Notes: a model not told the origin generated them from the letters alone. A DNA stretch of 64,000 bases from Planococcus sp. MSAK28401 (GCF_018283455.1 NZ_JAAMTH010000001.1:867501-931500), one strand, 5' to 3'; positions 43,065 through 51,663 are shown, counted from the stretch's first letter. Translations and numbers: made by a program.

Positions 43065-43235
43065 TTATTCGCCGCCACTCGTATAGCGGTTGTCGCCCAT
43101 CGTGTAATTCGAGCTGTCGCCAGGCTTGGCATCGGGATGGGTCGGCTTGTCATAGTAGGCAGAAGCTCTGCGCCGGCGGTCGACGATAAAGCCAAGACCC
43201 GCCACAATAGCGATCGGAACCAGGAAATAGAACAT
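43065..43235 (-). CDS. 56-residue membrane-anchored protein
   Basis: N-terminal helix (MFYFLVPIAIVAGLGFIVD), then Arg-rich RRRRAS and a polar Asp/Pro/Gly tail. AAGGAGGAA precedes ATG 43235. Upstream of it, on the same strand, lie the two tandem 217-bp repeats, which could be part of its leader. Unrecognised. Confidence 0.62.
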   Translation of the reverse strand: MFYFLVPIAIVAGLGFIVDRRRRASAYYDKPTHPDAKPGDSSNYTMGDNRYTSGGE

Positions 43236-43276
43236 GGAATTCCTCCTTTTTATTGGGGTGTTGGCAAATGAAACAA

Positions 43277-43709
43277 GTGAGTGAGATGGATCATTCGTTG
43301 ATGATTTCATCACCAAGCAGCTGCCTCCCGCTTAGGGCTGGCCTTTAGCCATAAGCCAAGAAGGGCGCTTGTCTCATTGCTGCGGCTTGCCCGTATGCGC
43401 GGTTCGGCTTTTACATTCCACTGAATTGTGTGCGTGATGAAGTGTCTCTTTTTCACATGTTCATCCGCTGATGGAGGATGCTTATTTAGGATTGTGAGTG
43501 AGATAGATTGTTCATTGATGATTTCATCACCAAGCAGCCGCCTCCGGCTTTGGGCTGGCCTCTTGCAATGAGCCAAGAAGAACGCTTGTCTCATTGCGTC
43601 GGCTCGCCCTTGTGCGCGGTTCGGCTTTAAGATTTCATTGGATATTATATGCAAAGAAATGTCACTGTTAGTTGTCTTCATCCGCTGGTGGCGACGCTTA
43701 GCTGGATTT
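43277..43709. repeat. Tandem pair of ~217-bp non-coding repeats
   Basis: Copy 1 (43277-43493) and copy 2 (43494-43709) align along their whole length at roughly 75% identity by eye. Shared blocks include GTGAGTGAGAT, GATTTCATCACCAAGCAGC, GGGCTGGCCT, GCTTGTCTCATTGC, GCGCGGTTCGGCTTT and TTCATCCGCTG. Copy 2 has a perfect GCAATGAG/CTCATTGC hairpin. No frame is conserved between copies, so this is non-coding, possibly structured RNA. Confidence 0.75.
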
Positions 43710-43817
43710 GATAATTGCAGAGAAGTTTCGTGTGCTGTTCAATTCGAATTTACGAAGATGATTAAAATAATTCAAGCTTACTTCAATGTGTGATGAATTT
43801 CATTTCCTCTCTAAAAC

Positions 43818-44080
43818 TAGAGATGGAGCGGAAAGGGGCGAATGGATGGCGAGGGGGAGCCGAGTCCATTCATTTGCGACGCATCTGCGTAGCAGATGTG
43901 GGAGCAACGCTTTTTTTGATGCTCGAACACAGGGAGGAATCGGCACCGTAGACCGAGTGTCAGTGATCGAAGCGGTTGAAGTCGGCCCCGGGCAGCTGAA
44001 AGCGCGACGTCCTGTCGCATCAGCTGCATGACTCGCATCCTGCGAGCCTCAAGCGTCCCCTTGAAGCGCAATCTTCATCC
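43818..44080. repeat. Dispersed structured intergenic repeat, copy 2
   Basis: GC-rich non-coding block in the same large gap. It shares GAATGGATGGCGA-like sequence and CATTCATTTGCGACGC with the element at 32851-33053, then has GCATCTGCGTAGCAGATG (hairpin) and GCAGGATGCGAG/CTCGCATCCTGC-type symmetry. ORFs here on both strands lack ribosome sites. Confidence 0.55.
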
Positions 44081-44134
44081 TTTACATTTCCGCTACAATC
44101 TGTTGAAGTTTTGTTTTTTTAATTCAACCCATTA

Positions 44135-44169
44135 GAAAAAAAGCGCACCACAAAGGGAGCGCTTTTTTT
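44135..44169 (-). terminator. Terminator of the aldolase gene
   Basis: Stem AAAAAAAGCGC/GCGCTTTTTTT just after the fda stop on the minus strand. Confidence 0.85.
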
Positions 44170-44172
44170 ATA

Positions 44173-45060
44173 TCATGTAATGGATGCTTCGTAGATTTCT
44201 TTGATGGACTTTTCGAGTGTCGTGTTGAACTCTTCATCCGACTGGTCAGCGCTCAAACCTTCTGACAAGGCACGTGAGAAGCTGGCGATCAAGCCTTTGT
44301 TTTCAGCAAGCTTCTGATTCGCCTGTTCGCGCGGATATCCGCCTGACAATGCCACAACACGCACGACACGAGGGTGGTCGATCAATTCTTTATAGAAATT
44401 CGCCAGCGTCGGAATCGTCAATTTCAACATGACGTGCTCATCGTCGCTGAGCTTATCAAGGTGGCTGAGGATTTCGTCATTCAGCATAGCCTCGATGCGT
44501 TCTTTATCTGCGCTGTTGATATCGACTTCTGGCTCGATGATCGGCACAAGTCCTGCAGCGATGACTTCTTTCGCCACTTCGAACTGCTGGTCGACAACTT
44601 GTTTGATGCCATCTTCATTCGGTTCTTTGACGACTGAGCGCATTTTCGTGCCAAAGACATTGCGTTCGACCGCACGTTGCAGCAACTCGTTCAAGTTCGG
44701 GTTCGGCTTCATCAGTTGAACGCCGTTCTGTTCATCCGCCAAGCCTTTATCGATTTTAAGGAAGGGAACGACGCCTTTCGCGTCCCATAGATAATTACTT
44801 GTATATTTGCCGTATACTTCGCGGTCCATCGTCTGTTCAAACAGGATGGCGCCTAGCACATAATCCGACGAAAATGCCGGGGCCGTCATGACGCGCGTTC
44901 TCATTTCGTGGATCAGGTCGTACATTTCATCTTCGTTGGAGTAAGCATCTTCATTAACACCATAAAGTTTTAACGCTTTTGGCGTACTGCCACCGCTTTG
45001 GTCGAGTGCAGCGATAAAGCCTTTACCGTTCTTCATTACTTCAAATTGTTTTGTGTTCAT
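44173..45060 (-). CDS. fda: Class I fructose-bisphosphate aldolase
   Basis: 295 residues, start to end like the Schiff-base aldolases of Staphylococcus and Planococcaceae ([63 protein letters not shown]). It splits fructose 1,6-bisphosphate into dihydroxyacetone phosphate and glyceraldehyde 3-phosphate via a lysine Schiff base. Single cytoplasmic gene with its own terminator. Confidence 0.95.
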   Translation of the reverse strand: MNTKQFEVMKNGKGFIAALDQSGGSTPKALKLYGVNEDAYSNEDEMYDLIHEMRTRVMTAPAFSSDYVLGAILFEQTMDREVYGKYTSNYLWDAKGVVPFLKIDKGLADEQNGVQLMKPNPNLNELLQRAVERNVFGTKMRSVVKEPNEDGIKQVVDQQFEVAKEVIAAGLVPIIEPEVDINSADKERIEAMLNDEILSHLDKLSDDEHVMLKLTIPTLANFYKELIDHPRVVRVVALSGGYPREQANQKLAENKGLIASFSRALSEGLSADQSDEEFNTTLEKSIKEIYEASIT

Positions 45061-45171
45061 CGTCTCAGCTCCTTAGATTAAGAAATTTTGACTCCATTTA
45101 TTCTGTTCCCTGCTAAGTGTACCAATAATCGGGTTTTTCATCAAAAAAAGATTTCAGAATTATCGTGCATT

Positions 45172-46095
45172 TTAATTGTCAGTGGAAACGTCTGGTTTTT
45201 TTGCTGTTTCAAAGTCGAAGCGGACGCCTGTCATCTGTTCGGATACGTCCCATAGTTTTCGGGCAAGTGCTTCGTCGACGGCCGTCGGGTGGGGCGTATC
45301 CAGTGCGGGATAACCTTTTCTGCGCCCTTTGCCGGCAGGGCCGATGTATTCGCCTCCTGTAAGACCCGGTTCTGTTGCGGCGTGGACAGTGGCGAGCGCT
45401 CCCATGTCCGGGGGCTGCAGAAAGCGGTTGGCGAAATCCCTCAGCAACACCGGAGCGTCGTACTTACCGATCTTGAAGATATTGGTGGCGGAAACGCCTG
45501 GATGGCAAGCGACGCTGATTGTCTGGATGCGGTGCTTCTTCAGCCGCCGGTCGAGTTCCATCGCAAATAGCATATTGGCGAGCTTGCTTTGGTTGTAGAA
45601 TTTTTTCGGGCGATAGCCTTTCGAGCCATCAAGATTATCGAAATCGATAGTGCCGCGGTTATGCGCCAGGCTGCCGAGTGTGATGACGCGCGAGCCCTGG
45701 GTTTTCGCGAGCAGCGGCAAAAGGTGGGCAGTCAACGCAAAATGGCCTAAGTAATTGCTGCCGAACTGCAATTCAAAGCCGTCTTTCGTTTTTCCGTAAG
45801 GCGGCATCATGATCCCCGCATTATTGACCAGTAAATCGAGTGAACGGAAATGCTTTTTGTAGCTATCTGCAAAATGGCGTACGCTTGCGAGATCCGCCAA
45901 GTCGAGCTTCAGGACGGCGACCGTTGATTCCGGATGGTAATCGAGGATCTCCCGTTTCGCGTTTTCGCCTTTGACCAGGTCGCGGACTGCCAGCAGAATG
46001 GAGAAGCCCCGGCCAGCGAGCATGTTGGCGGCTTCCCATCCGATGCCGCTGTTGCCCCCGGTGATAATGGCGACTTTGTGATGAATATCCTCCAA
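45172..46095 (-). CDS. SDR oxidoreductase, retinol-dehydrogenase-like
   Basis: 307 residues: TGGNSGIGWEAA, a basic R after beta-2 (NADPH preference likely), NNAGIMMPPYG, QFGSNYLGHFALTAHLLPLL, ITLGSLAHNRG and YNQSKLANMLFAMEL. This layout is that of the retinol dehydrogenase/protochlorophyllide-reductase-like SDRs. TTG 46095 with AAGGGGAG is preferred; longer frames lack support. Substrate unknown. Confidence 0.85.
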   Translation of the reverse strand: MEDIHHKVAIITGGNSGIGWEAANMLAGRGFSILLAVRDLVKGENAKREILDYHPESTVAVLKLDLADLASVRHFADSYKKHFRSLDLLVNNAGIMMPPYGKTKDGFELQFGSNYLGHFALTAHLLPLLAKTQGSRVITLGSLAHNRGTIDFDNLDGSKGYRPKKFYNQSKLANMLFAMELDRRLKKHRIQTISVACHPGVSATNIFKIGKYDAPVLLRDFANRFLQPPDMGALATVHAATEPGLTGGEYIGPAGKGRRKGYPALDTPHPTAVDEALARKLWDVSEQMTGVRFDFETAKKPDVSTDN

Positions 46096-46300
46096 AAAAT
46101 CATCTCCCCTTTTAAAAAATACATGCTTTCTAAAGCTTCTTTTTCTATCTAGTTTACCCCATTTAAAAGTTGAAACCGCATACATTCAAGAAAAGCTGAA
46201 AATCTTGTGAAAAGATCATCAAATTGTCTAAATTTTTACACAACAAAGCTTGCTGATGTGTTAGAGTAATTCAATAATCAAAATGAAGAGGGTGAATCAG

Positions 46301-47587
46301 ATGGCAAAAAACATCACAGAGCTGGAAAGGGAAGCTGTTGCTAAAGAGGTGACCGTGGCCGATATTATGGTCGCCAATCAGGCGCTGAAGGATGTTATCA
46401 TCCGGACGCCCTTGCAGCGCAACGAGATTCTTTCGGCACGCTATGGCTGCAATGTCTTTTTGAAGCGCGAAGACCAGCAGGTGGTCCGATCGTTCAAATT
46501 GCGCGGCGCCTATAATTTCATTCGCAGCATGACCGAATCTGAACGCTCCAAAGGCGTCGTCTGTGCGAGCGCCGGCAACCATGCGCAAGGTGTCGCTTAT
46601 TCCTGCAAGGCGCTTGGCATCGAAGGAAAGATCTTCATGCCGCTTACGACACCGAGCCAAAAAGTCTCACAAGTGAAACGCTTCGGAGGCGAGTATGTAG
46701 AAGTCGTCTTGATCGGCGACAGCTTCGATGATGCCTTTGCGGCAGCGATGGAAGTCTGTTCGGAAGAAGGCAAGACCTTCGTCCATCCATTCAATACAGA
46801 AGCTGTGATTGCAGGGCAAGGGACAGTCGCAGTCGAAGTGCTCAATGACATGCAGGAACCGGTCGATTACATGTTTTGCGCAATTGGCGGCGGGGGACTG
46901 GCGTCTGGCGTCGGGACGTATTTAAAAGGCGTTTCTCCTGCAACAAAATTGATCGGCGTCGAACCGGAAGGCGCGGCGAGCATGAAAGCTTCTCTCAAGG
47001 AAGGCCAAGTGACGCGGCTTGATACAATCGATACGTTTGTCGACGGGGCAGCAGTCAAGCAAGTCGGGGATTTATCGATGGCGATCTGCCAAAAAGTGCT
47101 GGATGACATCGTTCCGGTTCCAGAAGGCAAAGTGTGTACGACAATCCTTGAACTGTATAACGAAAATGCCATTGTCGCAGAACCGGCCGGCGCCTTATCG
47201 GTAGCGGCACTCGATTTCTACCGGGAGGAAATCCGCGGAAAAAATGTCGTCTGCGTTGTCAGCGGCGGCAATAATGATATCGAACGCATGCAGGAAATCA
47301 AAGAAAAATCCTTGATCTATGAAGGCTTAAAGCATTATTTCATCGTGACTTTCCCGCAACGTGCGGGAGCGCTCCGGAAGTTTATGGGGGATGTGCTTGG
47401 TGAACAAGATGATATCACTCATTTCGAATACACAAAGCGAAATAACCGGGAACACGGACCCGTCTTGGTGGGGATCGAATTGAAAGACCCGGCAGATTAC
47501 GGGCCACTCGTTGAGCGCATGGAACAAAATGGTTTCCCGTATAAAGACATCAATAACGATTCATTGCTTTTCAATTTGCTGATCTAA
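46301..47587 (+). CDS. ilvA: Threonine ammonia-lyase (threonine deaminase)
   Basis: 428 residues. PLP lysine in VRSFKLRGAYNF, CASAGNHAQGVAY, the phosphate loop IGGGGLASG, and a C-terminal ACT-like regulatory domain (from about 335, LKHYFIVTFPQRAGALRKFMG). It converts threonine to 2-oxobutanoate, the first step to isoleucine, and is usually inhibited by isoleucine through that domain. ATG 46301 has AGAGGGTG. No T-box is seen upstream, and it is not next to other ilv genes here. Confidence 0.95.
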   Translation: MAKNITELEREAVAKEVTVADIMVANQALKDVIIRTPLQRNEILSARYGCNVFLKREDQQVVRSFKLRGAYNFIRSMTESERSKGVVCASAGNHAQGVAYSCKALGIEGKIFMPLTTPSQKVSQVKRFGGEYVEVVLIGDSFDDAFAAAMEVCSEEGKTFVHPFNTEAVIAGQGTVAVEVLNDMQEPVDYMFCAIGGGGLASGVGTYLKGVSPATKLIGVEPEGAASMKASLKEGQVTRLDTIDTFVDGAAVKQVGDLSMAICQKVLDDIVPVPEGKVCTTILELYNENAIVAEPAGALSVAALDFYREEIRGKNVVCVVSGGNNDIERMQEIKEKSLIYEGLKHYFIVTFPQRAGALRKFMGDVLGEQDDITHFEYTKRNNREHGPVLVGIELKDPADYGPLVERMEQNGFPYKDINNDSLLFNLLI

Positions 47588-47812
47588 TTTGATGACTGTG
47601 CTGCCTGCTGTGTTTTAAGCGGACAGTGCAGTTTTTCCATTCTAAGGAGAAATTATGGCTTTTTCACTTCACTTCGAATGGAAAAGCATTTTTTATCAAT
47701 AATAAACAGAATAATAATAAAAAAATATTAATTTTAATATTCAGTAATTTAGGGTTTACAAGAAATGTGAAATATTGTAGGCTGATACTATCACATTATC
47801 TTATACAAATTA
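47588..47812 (+). other. Intergenic region after ilvA
   Basis: A weak hairpin (ACTGTGCTGCC...GGACAGTGCAGTTTTT) after ilvA may be its terminator. The rest is AT-rich and holds nothing recognisable before the promoter at 47813. Confidence 0.45.
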
Positions 47813-47841
47813 TTGATTCCTATTTCGGTTAGCTCTATATA
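47813..47841 (+). promoter_or_regulatory. Sigma-A promoter of the four-gene operon
   Basis: TTGATT and TATATA with exactly 17 bases between. Predicted transcription start is near 47848, at the first base of the structured leader, about 200 bases before the first gene. Confidence 0.72.
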
Positions 47842-47847
47842 TGCAAG

Positions 47848-48017
47848 TGGCGTCAAGTAAATTGAATGGCTACTGCCGGAGGAGGCAGAGAACAGGTAAA
47901 GCCGGTTCTGTGCAACTGGAAAATTAAAATTTGGTTGAATGTGGCAGACTATAGTGCTGTGCACAGCGCCGGAAATATTCTCCTTTGGATAGGGGAGTCT
48001 GTTCCGGTGCTTTTTTA
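47848..48017 (+). ncRNA. Structured 5' leader, candidate riboswitch or attenuator
   Basis: About 170 transcribed bases ahead of the first ORF. Visible hairpins are TGCC-GGAGGA-GGCA, AGAAC...GTTCT and GCTGTGCACAGC; it ends in a strong terminator at 47965-48017. CTGTGCA at about 47908 can pair with TGCACAG at about 47960, which would open the GCTGTGCACAGC hairpin next to the terminator stem: an alternative fold typical of switches. It does not match SAM, TPP, glycine, cobalamin, c-di-GMP, guanidine, T-box or other classes I know. Riboswitch status is inference. Confidence 0.5.
47965..48017 (+). terminator. Leader terminator upstream of the four-gene operon
   Basis: Stem AGCGCCGGAA/TTCCGGTGCT (one G-T) with an inner CTCC/GGAG pairing, followed by TTTTTTATT. 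Lying between promoter and first gene, it suggests conditional read-through. Confidence 0.82.
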
Positions 48018-48044
48018 TTAGTAAGGAAAGAGGGAGAGAAGCTT

Positions 48045-48401
48045 ATGGAAGAAAGGGGAGAGCTTGTTAAGCCAATTGGGGCCGCTGGGCAAGAACCGAA
48101 CTCATCAGCGAACAGCCGTGCCCGAATCGGCATCGGAACTGCAGGAGGGACAATCCGGTTTCTCGGCTATGATAACGGGGGTACAGCTATCAATCAGGTG
48201 GATATCTGGATGACCCAGGAAGAATTGCCTGTCTTTATTCACGCACTCGTCATTCACCCAATGCCGCTGCCGACAGATTATTTGCAAACAGCTAAACCCG
48301 ACGAAAATGGATTTTGGGTAAGGATTCGTTCCCATGAGTCACCGAAAGTCTTTGTTTCAAGGCTAAGTTCAGCAATTGGCTGCCTAGAGGAGCCAGCGTA
48401 A
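48045..48401 (+). CDS. Unrecognised 118-residue protein, first gene of small-gene operon
   Basis: Starts MEERGELVKPIGAAGQEPNS, a polar and probably flexible head, followed by a compact alpha/beta part (ARIGIGTAGGTIRFLGY, VDIWMTQEELPVFIHAL, GFWVRIRSH). No membrane segment or signal. GGGAGAGAAGCTT leads to ATG 48045; an earlier in-frame ATG at 47985 lies inside the terminator stem. I do not recognise the family. Confidence 0.65.
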   Translation: MEERGELVKPIGAAGQEPNSSANSRARIGIGTAGGTIRFLGYDNGGTAINQVDIWMTQEELPVFIHALVIHPMPLPTDYLQTAKPDENGFWVRIRSHESPKVFVSRLSSAIGCLEEPA

Positions 48402-48434
48402 TCAATCCAAATCAAGTGGAAGGCGGTAGTTTCA

Positions 48435-48647
48435 ATGGATAATCGGAGTGACCTGATTAAACTGGGCGATGAAGACATTTACCTGATCCTATACTTGTGG
48501 AAAGTAAAAGGCTATAAAACAAAAGAGTTGGCCCAGCGCTTTCATATCAGTGCTGAGTCTTTGGAGGATTTGCTGTCTGGCCATGTGAGAAGAGATTGCT
48601 ATATGGGATTCAACCGGATTGAAAAATATTTGGTGGAGACTTACTGA
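48435..48647 (+). CDS. Small helical protein A, paralogue of 48808-49041
   Basis: 70 residues, all helical. Core LIKLGDEDIYLILYLWKVKGYKTKELAQRFHIS looks like an HTH (helix KTKELAQRF, turn, HISAESLEDLL), followed by a basic SGHVRRDCYMGF segment. It aligns with the fourth gene: KL-DE--Y-ILY, AK-L---Y-VS, E-I--G--R--C, F-I-E--L. It is probably a DNA- or RNA-binding protein (inference). 33 bp after the first gene. Confidence 0.68.
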   Translation: MDNRSDLIKLGDEDIYLILYLWKVKGYKTKELAQRFHISAESLEDLLSGHVRRDCYMGFNRIEKYLVETY

Positions 48648-48677
48648 GCGGTAAACTTTTAATGAGGAGTGTTCAAT

Positions 48678-48833
48678 ATGGTAAATCACAACGAGATGAA
48701 AAAAATCAGCGCTGCTTTTACAGCCAGCTATGAGCGCTTTATTAAAGGTTATCAACAATACAAAACCGAGCGTACCTGGCAGCATCCTAATGGGGAGGTC
48801 GAGCGCTATGACAACAGCACACGAGTTAAATAA
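48678..48833 (+). CDS. 51-residue protein, third gene of small-gene operon
   Basis: MVNHNEMKKISAAFTASYER, then FIKGYQQYKTERTWQHPNGEVERYD and a short tail; helical N-terminal half, hydrophilic. AATGAGGAG precedes the ATG. Its last 26 bases overlap the start of the next gene in another frame, so translation of the two is likely coupled. Unrecognised. Confidence 0.62.
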   Translation: MVNHNEMKKISAAFTASYERFIKGYQQYKTERTWQHPNGEVERYDNSTRVK

Positions 48834-49041
48834 GCTCAGCGATGAGGCTGTTTACAGCATCTTGTATTTCTATCATATTGAAGAGTTCTCCGCTAAACAC
48901 TTAGGTATGAAATATGGCGTCAGCAGTTTGACGATAGAAGGCATCGCTAAAGGCCGGTACCGCCCGAAATGCCATGAAAATTTCAGGATCGTCGAAGGCA
49001 TTTTGGAACGCCGCTTGGTGAAGCGGGCCGAAAGCCAATAA
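48808..49041 (+). CDS. Small helical protein B, paralogue of 48435-48647
   Basis: 77 residues. LNKLSDEAVYSILYFYHIEEFSAKHLGMKYGVSSLTIEGIAKGRYRPKCHENF aligns over its length with the second gene, including the HTH-like core and the basic G-x-x-R-x-x-C segment. GGGGAGGTC precedes ATG 48808, inside the third gene. The two paralogues may form a heterodimer or act as opposed regulators (inference). Terminator follows. Confidence 0.68.
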   Translation: MTTAHELNKLSDEAVYSILYFYHIEEFSAKHLGMKYGVSSLTIEGIAKGRYRPKCHENFRIVEGILERRLVKRAESQ

Positions 49042-49057
49042 ACCACAATTTACTACC

Positions 49058-49098
49058 GAAAAAGCCGGAAGCCCATTCAAAAGGACTTCCGGCTTTTA
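49058..49098. terminator. Bidirectional terminator
   Basis: Stem AAAAGCCGGAAG/CTTCCGGCTTTT with further CC/GG pairing; it ends the four-gene operon and the convergent msrAB operon. Confidence 0.93.
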
Positions 49099-49104
49099 TC
49101 ATGC

Positions 49105-50220
49105 TTATTCAGTTACTTTGTCTGTCAGGTATCCGTAGCCTTGCGCTTCCATCTCTTCAAGCGGTACGAATCTCAATGCGGCGCTGTTCATGCAATAGCG
49201 CAAACCGCCGGCATCTTCCGGCCCGTCTTCAAAGACATGGCCCAAATGGCTATCGCCTGTGCGGCTTCTGATTTCGGTTTGCATGCCGAATAGGGAAAGG
49301 TCGTCGTGTTCGGTCACGACTGCTGGATCAATCGGTTTGGTGAAGCTTGGCCAGCCGGTCTTGGAATCGTATTTATCTTTGGAAGAAAAGAGGGGTTCGC
49401 CAGTGACGATGTCGACATAAATGCCAGGCTCGTAAAAGCCATCGTATTCATTGTCGAATGCAGTCTCCGTCCCGTCTTCTTGGGTAACGCGGTATTGTTC
49501 ATCGGTCAGCATTTCCCGGATTTCCTCTTCTTCTGGTTTCGGGTAATCGGCCGGATCGACCAATTGCGGGACTTCCTGGTCTTCTAAGCTTGTGAAGTCA
49601 ACATGGCAATAGCCATCAGGATTTTTCTCCAAATAGTCTTGGTGGTAGTTTTCCGCGAGGTAATAATTCGTCAGCGGTTCGACTTCTGTAACAATTGGCT
49701 TGTCATATTTTTTTTGCTCGTCGGCAATGGTCTCGTCGATCGTACTTACAACTGACGGGTCATCGTAGAAGATGGCAGTCCGGTATTGGTTGCCGCGGTC
49801 ATTACCTTGCTGGTCGACAAGTGTCGGGTCGATGATCAGGAAATAGCGGTCAAGCAATTCCTCGAGCGATACGCGCTCTGGATCATAGCGCAAATGGACG
49901 GTTTCGGCATAGCCGGTATCGCCTGTCAGCACTTCTTCGTATGTCGGGTCTTCAATCGTTCCTCCTGCATAGCCGGAAGTTACTTCATAGACGCCGTAGA
50001 TGCGTGCCATATAGGCTTCAACGCCCCAGAAGCAACCGCCTGCAAACCAAATGTCTTCCAAGTTTTCCGTATCGAACTCCAGCTCTTCGTTTGGATTGTC
50101 AGGAAAGCGCGATTCCGAAGAAGAGGAAGAGGAGGAGGCAGTAGTAGAGTCAGTGACTGCTTCGCTTGAACAGCCTGCCAGCAGCAACAATAAAAGCAGG
50201 GGCAAAAAATAGTGTTTCAT
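49105..50220 (-). CDS. msrAB: MsrA-MsrB fusion lipoprotein, methionine sulfoxide reductase
   Basis: 371 residues. Signal peptide with lipobox LAGC (Cys17), a Ser-rich linker, MsrA domain with catalytic Cys63 in [10 protein letters not shown], then MsrB domain (about 235-365) with catalytic Cys in [13 protein letters not shown]. The CxxC zinc pairs found in many MsrB proteins are absent. Anchored outside the membrane, it reduces both epimers of methionine sulfoxide in surface proteins. The TlpA-like gene 16 bp upstream can supply electrons. Confidence 0.93.
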   Translation of the reverse strand: MKHYFLPLLLLLLLAGCSSEAVTDSTTASSSSSSSESRFPDNPNEELEFDTENLEDIWFAGGCFWGVEAYMARIYGVYEVTSGYAGGTIEDPTYEEVLTGDTGYAETVHLRYDPERVSLEELLDRYFLIIDPTLVDQQGNDRGNQYRTAIFYDDPSVVSTIDETIADEQKKYDKPIVTEVEPLTNYYLAENYHQDYLEKNPDGYCHVDFTSLEDQEVPQLVDPADYPKPEEEEIREMLTDEQYRVTQEDGTETAFDNEYDGFYEPGIYVDIVTGEPLFSSKDKYDSKTGWPSFTKPIDPAVVTEHDDLSLFGMQTEIRSRTGDSHLGHVFEDGPEDAGGLRYCMNSAALRFVPLEEMEAQGYGYLTDKVTE

Positions 50221-50236
50221 CAGTGGTTCCGCCTTT

Positions 50237-50743
50237 CTAGCGAATCGAATTCATCAATTCGAGTATTTCGTCATTGGTCACGTGGCCGGTGCGTTGTTCG
50301 GTAATTCTCCCAGCAGAGTTGATCCAGGCAGAGCTGGGATAGGCCTCCATTTCGAACTGCCCAAATACATCCCCTCCATCATCAAGCAAGACGATAAAGT
50401 CGCCGTCACGGTCGATGGTCGAGAACCAAGCCTTGAACTCATTTGCATTTCGTTCAGCGTATGTTCCGGGGGAGATGATGGTGAGGATCGTAAAGTCTTC
50501 ATCGCTTTCGGCCAATTCTTCCAGTTCGTTCAATCCGGAAAGGCAAATCGAGCACCAGGATGCCCAAAAGAACAGATAGACTTTTTCGCCTTGGTAGTCG
50601 GCGAGCTGGTGGACACTGCCGTTAAGGTCAGGCAATGCAAAATCAGGTGCCGCGGGGCCGCGGTTTTCCGACAATGCTTCCGAGCAGGAAGTGAAAGTGA
50701 GCAGGAAGGCAGCTAGTATAAGCAGCCGGAGTGGTAATTTCAT
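50237..50743 (-). CDS. TlpA/ResA-like thioredoxin lipoprotein
   Basis: 168 residues. Signal peptide with Cys20 (TFTSC lipobox-like), then a TlpA-like thioredoxin fold: [11 protein letters not shown], active site WASWCSIC (C64, C67), and cis-Pro region [10 protein letters not shown]. It passes electrons to the downstream MsrAB, as the N-terminal TlpA-like domain of neisserial PilB does to its MsrA-MsrB parts; here the same three activities sit on two proteins. ATG 50743 has GGAAGG. A sigma-B-like promoter lies upstream. Confidence 0.9.
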   Translation of the reverse strand: MKLPLRLLILAAFLLTFTSCSEALSENRGPAAPDFALPDLNGSVHQLADYQGEKVYLFFWASWCSICLSGLNELEELAESDEDFTILTIISPGTYAERNANEFKAWFSTIDRDGDFIVLLDDGGDVFGQFEMEAYPSSAWINSAGRITEQRTGHVTNDEILELMNSIR

Positions 50744-50819
50744 GGTGATCATCCTTCCAGGTGGGCGCAATTGGCAATAATTTGGCGTTTTCTTGCTGGA
50801 ATTGCTATCTATTTGAGCT

Positions 50820-50844
50820 ATTCCCCAAATAGAGGCCTTTGAAC
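50820..50844 (-). promoter_or_regulatory. Sigma-B-like promoter of the tlpA-msrAB operon
   Basis: On the minus strand GTTCAA and GGGAAT are 13 bases apart, close to the GTTTAA/GGGTAT consensus. It is about 77 bases before the TlpA start. Stress control fits oxidative repair. Confidence 0.48.
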
Positions 50845-50924
50845 CACGGAACTGAAAGGATGGCGGCATACTTATCGGCAAAGTCGGGTAAACTGACGGT
50901 AAGTAAAAGTATAGGAGCGGTTGG

Positions 50925-51659
50925 ATGGATAGAGAAACGAAATTATCAGGCTTTGCTTTCATTGTGCTTCTAGTGGGTCTTGGGCTTGCGGCATTGTTCA
51001 TTACGCTGTTTGCGGAACTGGCCGATGAAATGCTTGAACAGGAATTGGCTGTGTTCGATGCAGTGGTCATTCAATTACTGGAAATAATCAGCAGCGACTG
51101 GATGGATACAGCGATGTTCGTCATCACCGAACTTGGGTCTGTGTGGTTTCTGGTGTTGATGTCGCTTGGTGTCTTATGGATTTTAGGTTACAAGATGCGC
51201 GACAAATGGGGCGCCCTGTTTTATTTGGTGGCAGTCGGCGGTGGATCGCTGTTGACAGTGCTATTGAAGCATTTCTTTAGCCGGGAGCGGCCGAGCATCA
51301 ACGAAACGATCGATGCGGTCGGCTATAGTTTCCCCAGCGGCCATTCGATGGGCTCGCTAATTTTTTACGGCTTTCTTATTTATTTGGTCATCCGAACCAA
51401 GCAGAATCCGTGGCTGCAATGGGTATCGGTTTTCGGGCTCAGTGTATTGATCGTGCTGATCGGGACCAGCCGGATTTACCTCGGCGCACATTTTCCAAGC
51501 GATGTCATCGCAGGCTATATCGCCGGAACCATCTGGCTTGTATTGAGCTTGGTGGCACTCGAATGGATCCAATGGCATCAAAGAAGCCCTGTGCCGCCTG
51601 TTACCGCTTTACGGAAAGTATTGGCACCGGTCTACCGGGCCGTTATCAATAAATTGTAA
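50925..51659 (+). CDS. PAP2-family phosphatase (membrane)
   Basis: 244 residues with about six membrane segments and the three phosphatase motifs: KHFFSRERP, PSGH and SRIYLGAHFPSDV (catalytic His residues in the last two). Such enzymes in Bacillales dephosphorylate undecaprenyl diphosphate or phosphatidylglycerophosphate/phosphatidate at the outer face of the membrane; which one is not decidable here. GGAGCGG precedes the ATG. Confidence 0.9.
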   Translation: MDRETKLSGFAFIVLLVGLGLAALFITLFAELADEMLEQELAVFDAVVIQLLEIISSDWMDTAMFVITELGSVWFLVLMSLGVLWILGYKMRDKWGALFYLVAVGGGSLLTVLLKHFFSRERPSINETIDAVGYSFPSGHSMGSLIFYGFLIYLVIRTKQNPWLQWVSVFGLSVLIVLIGTSRIYLGAHFPSDVIAGYIAGTIWLVLSLVALEWIQWHQRSPVPPVTALRKVLAPVYRAVINKL

Positions 51660-51663
51660 ACAT

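Noticed and set aside
43277-43709. CRISPR array
   Set aside because: Only two units of about 217 bases, diverged along their length; no short direct repeats with unique spacers and no cas genes.
43786-44071. Overlapping ORFs of 81 and 84 codons in the gap before fda
   Set aside because: No ribosome sites; they fall in a GC-rich inverted-repeat block shared with another intergenic region.
46096-46300. T-box or ilv-type attenuator before ilvA
   Set aside because: No specifier loop, no AGGGUGGNACCGCG-like motif and no terminator hairpin in this short region.
47848-48017. c-di-GMP (GEMM), SAM, glycine or guanidine riboswitch
   Set aside because: None of their core motifs could be matched in order, although GGTAAAGCC faintly recalls a GEMM motif.
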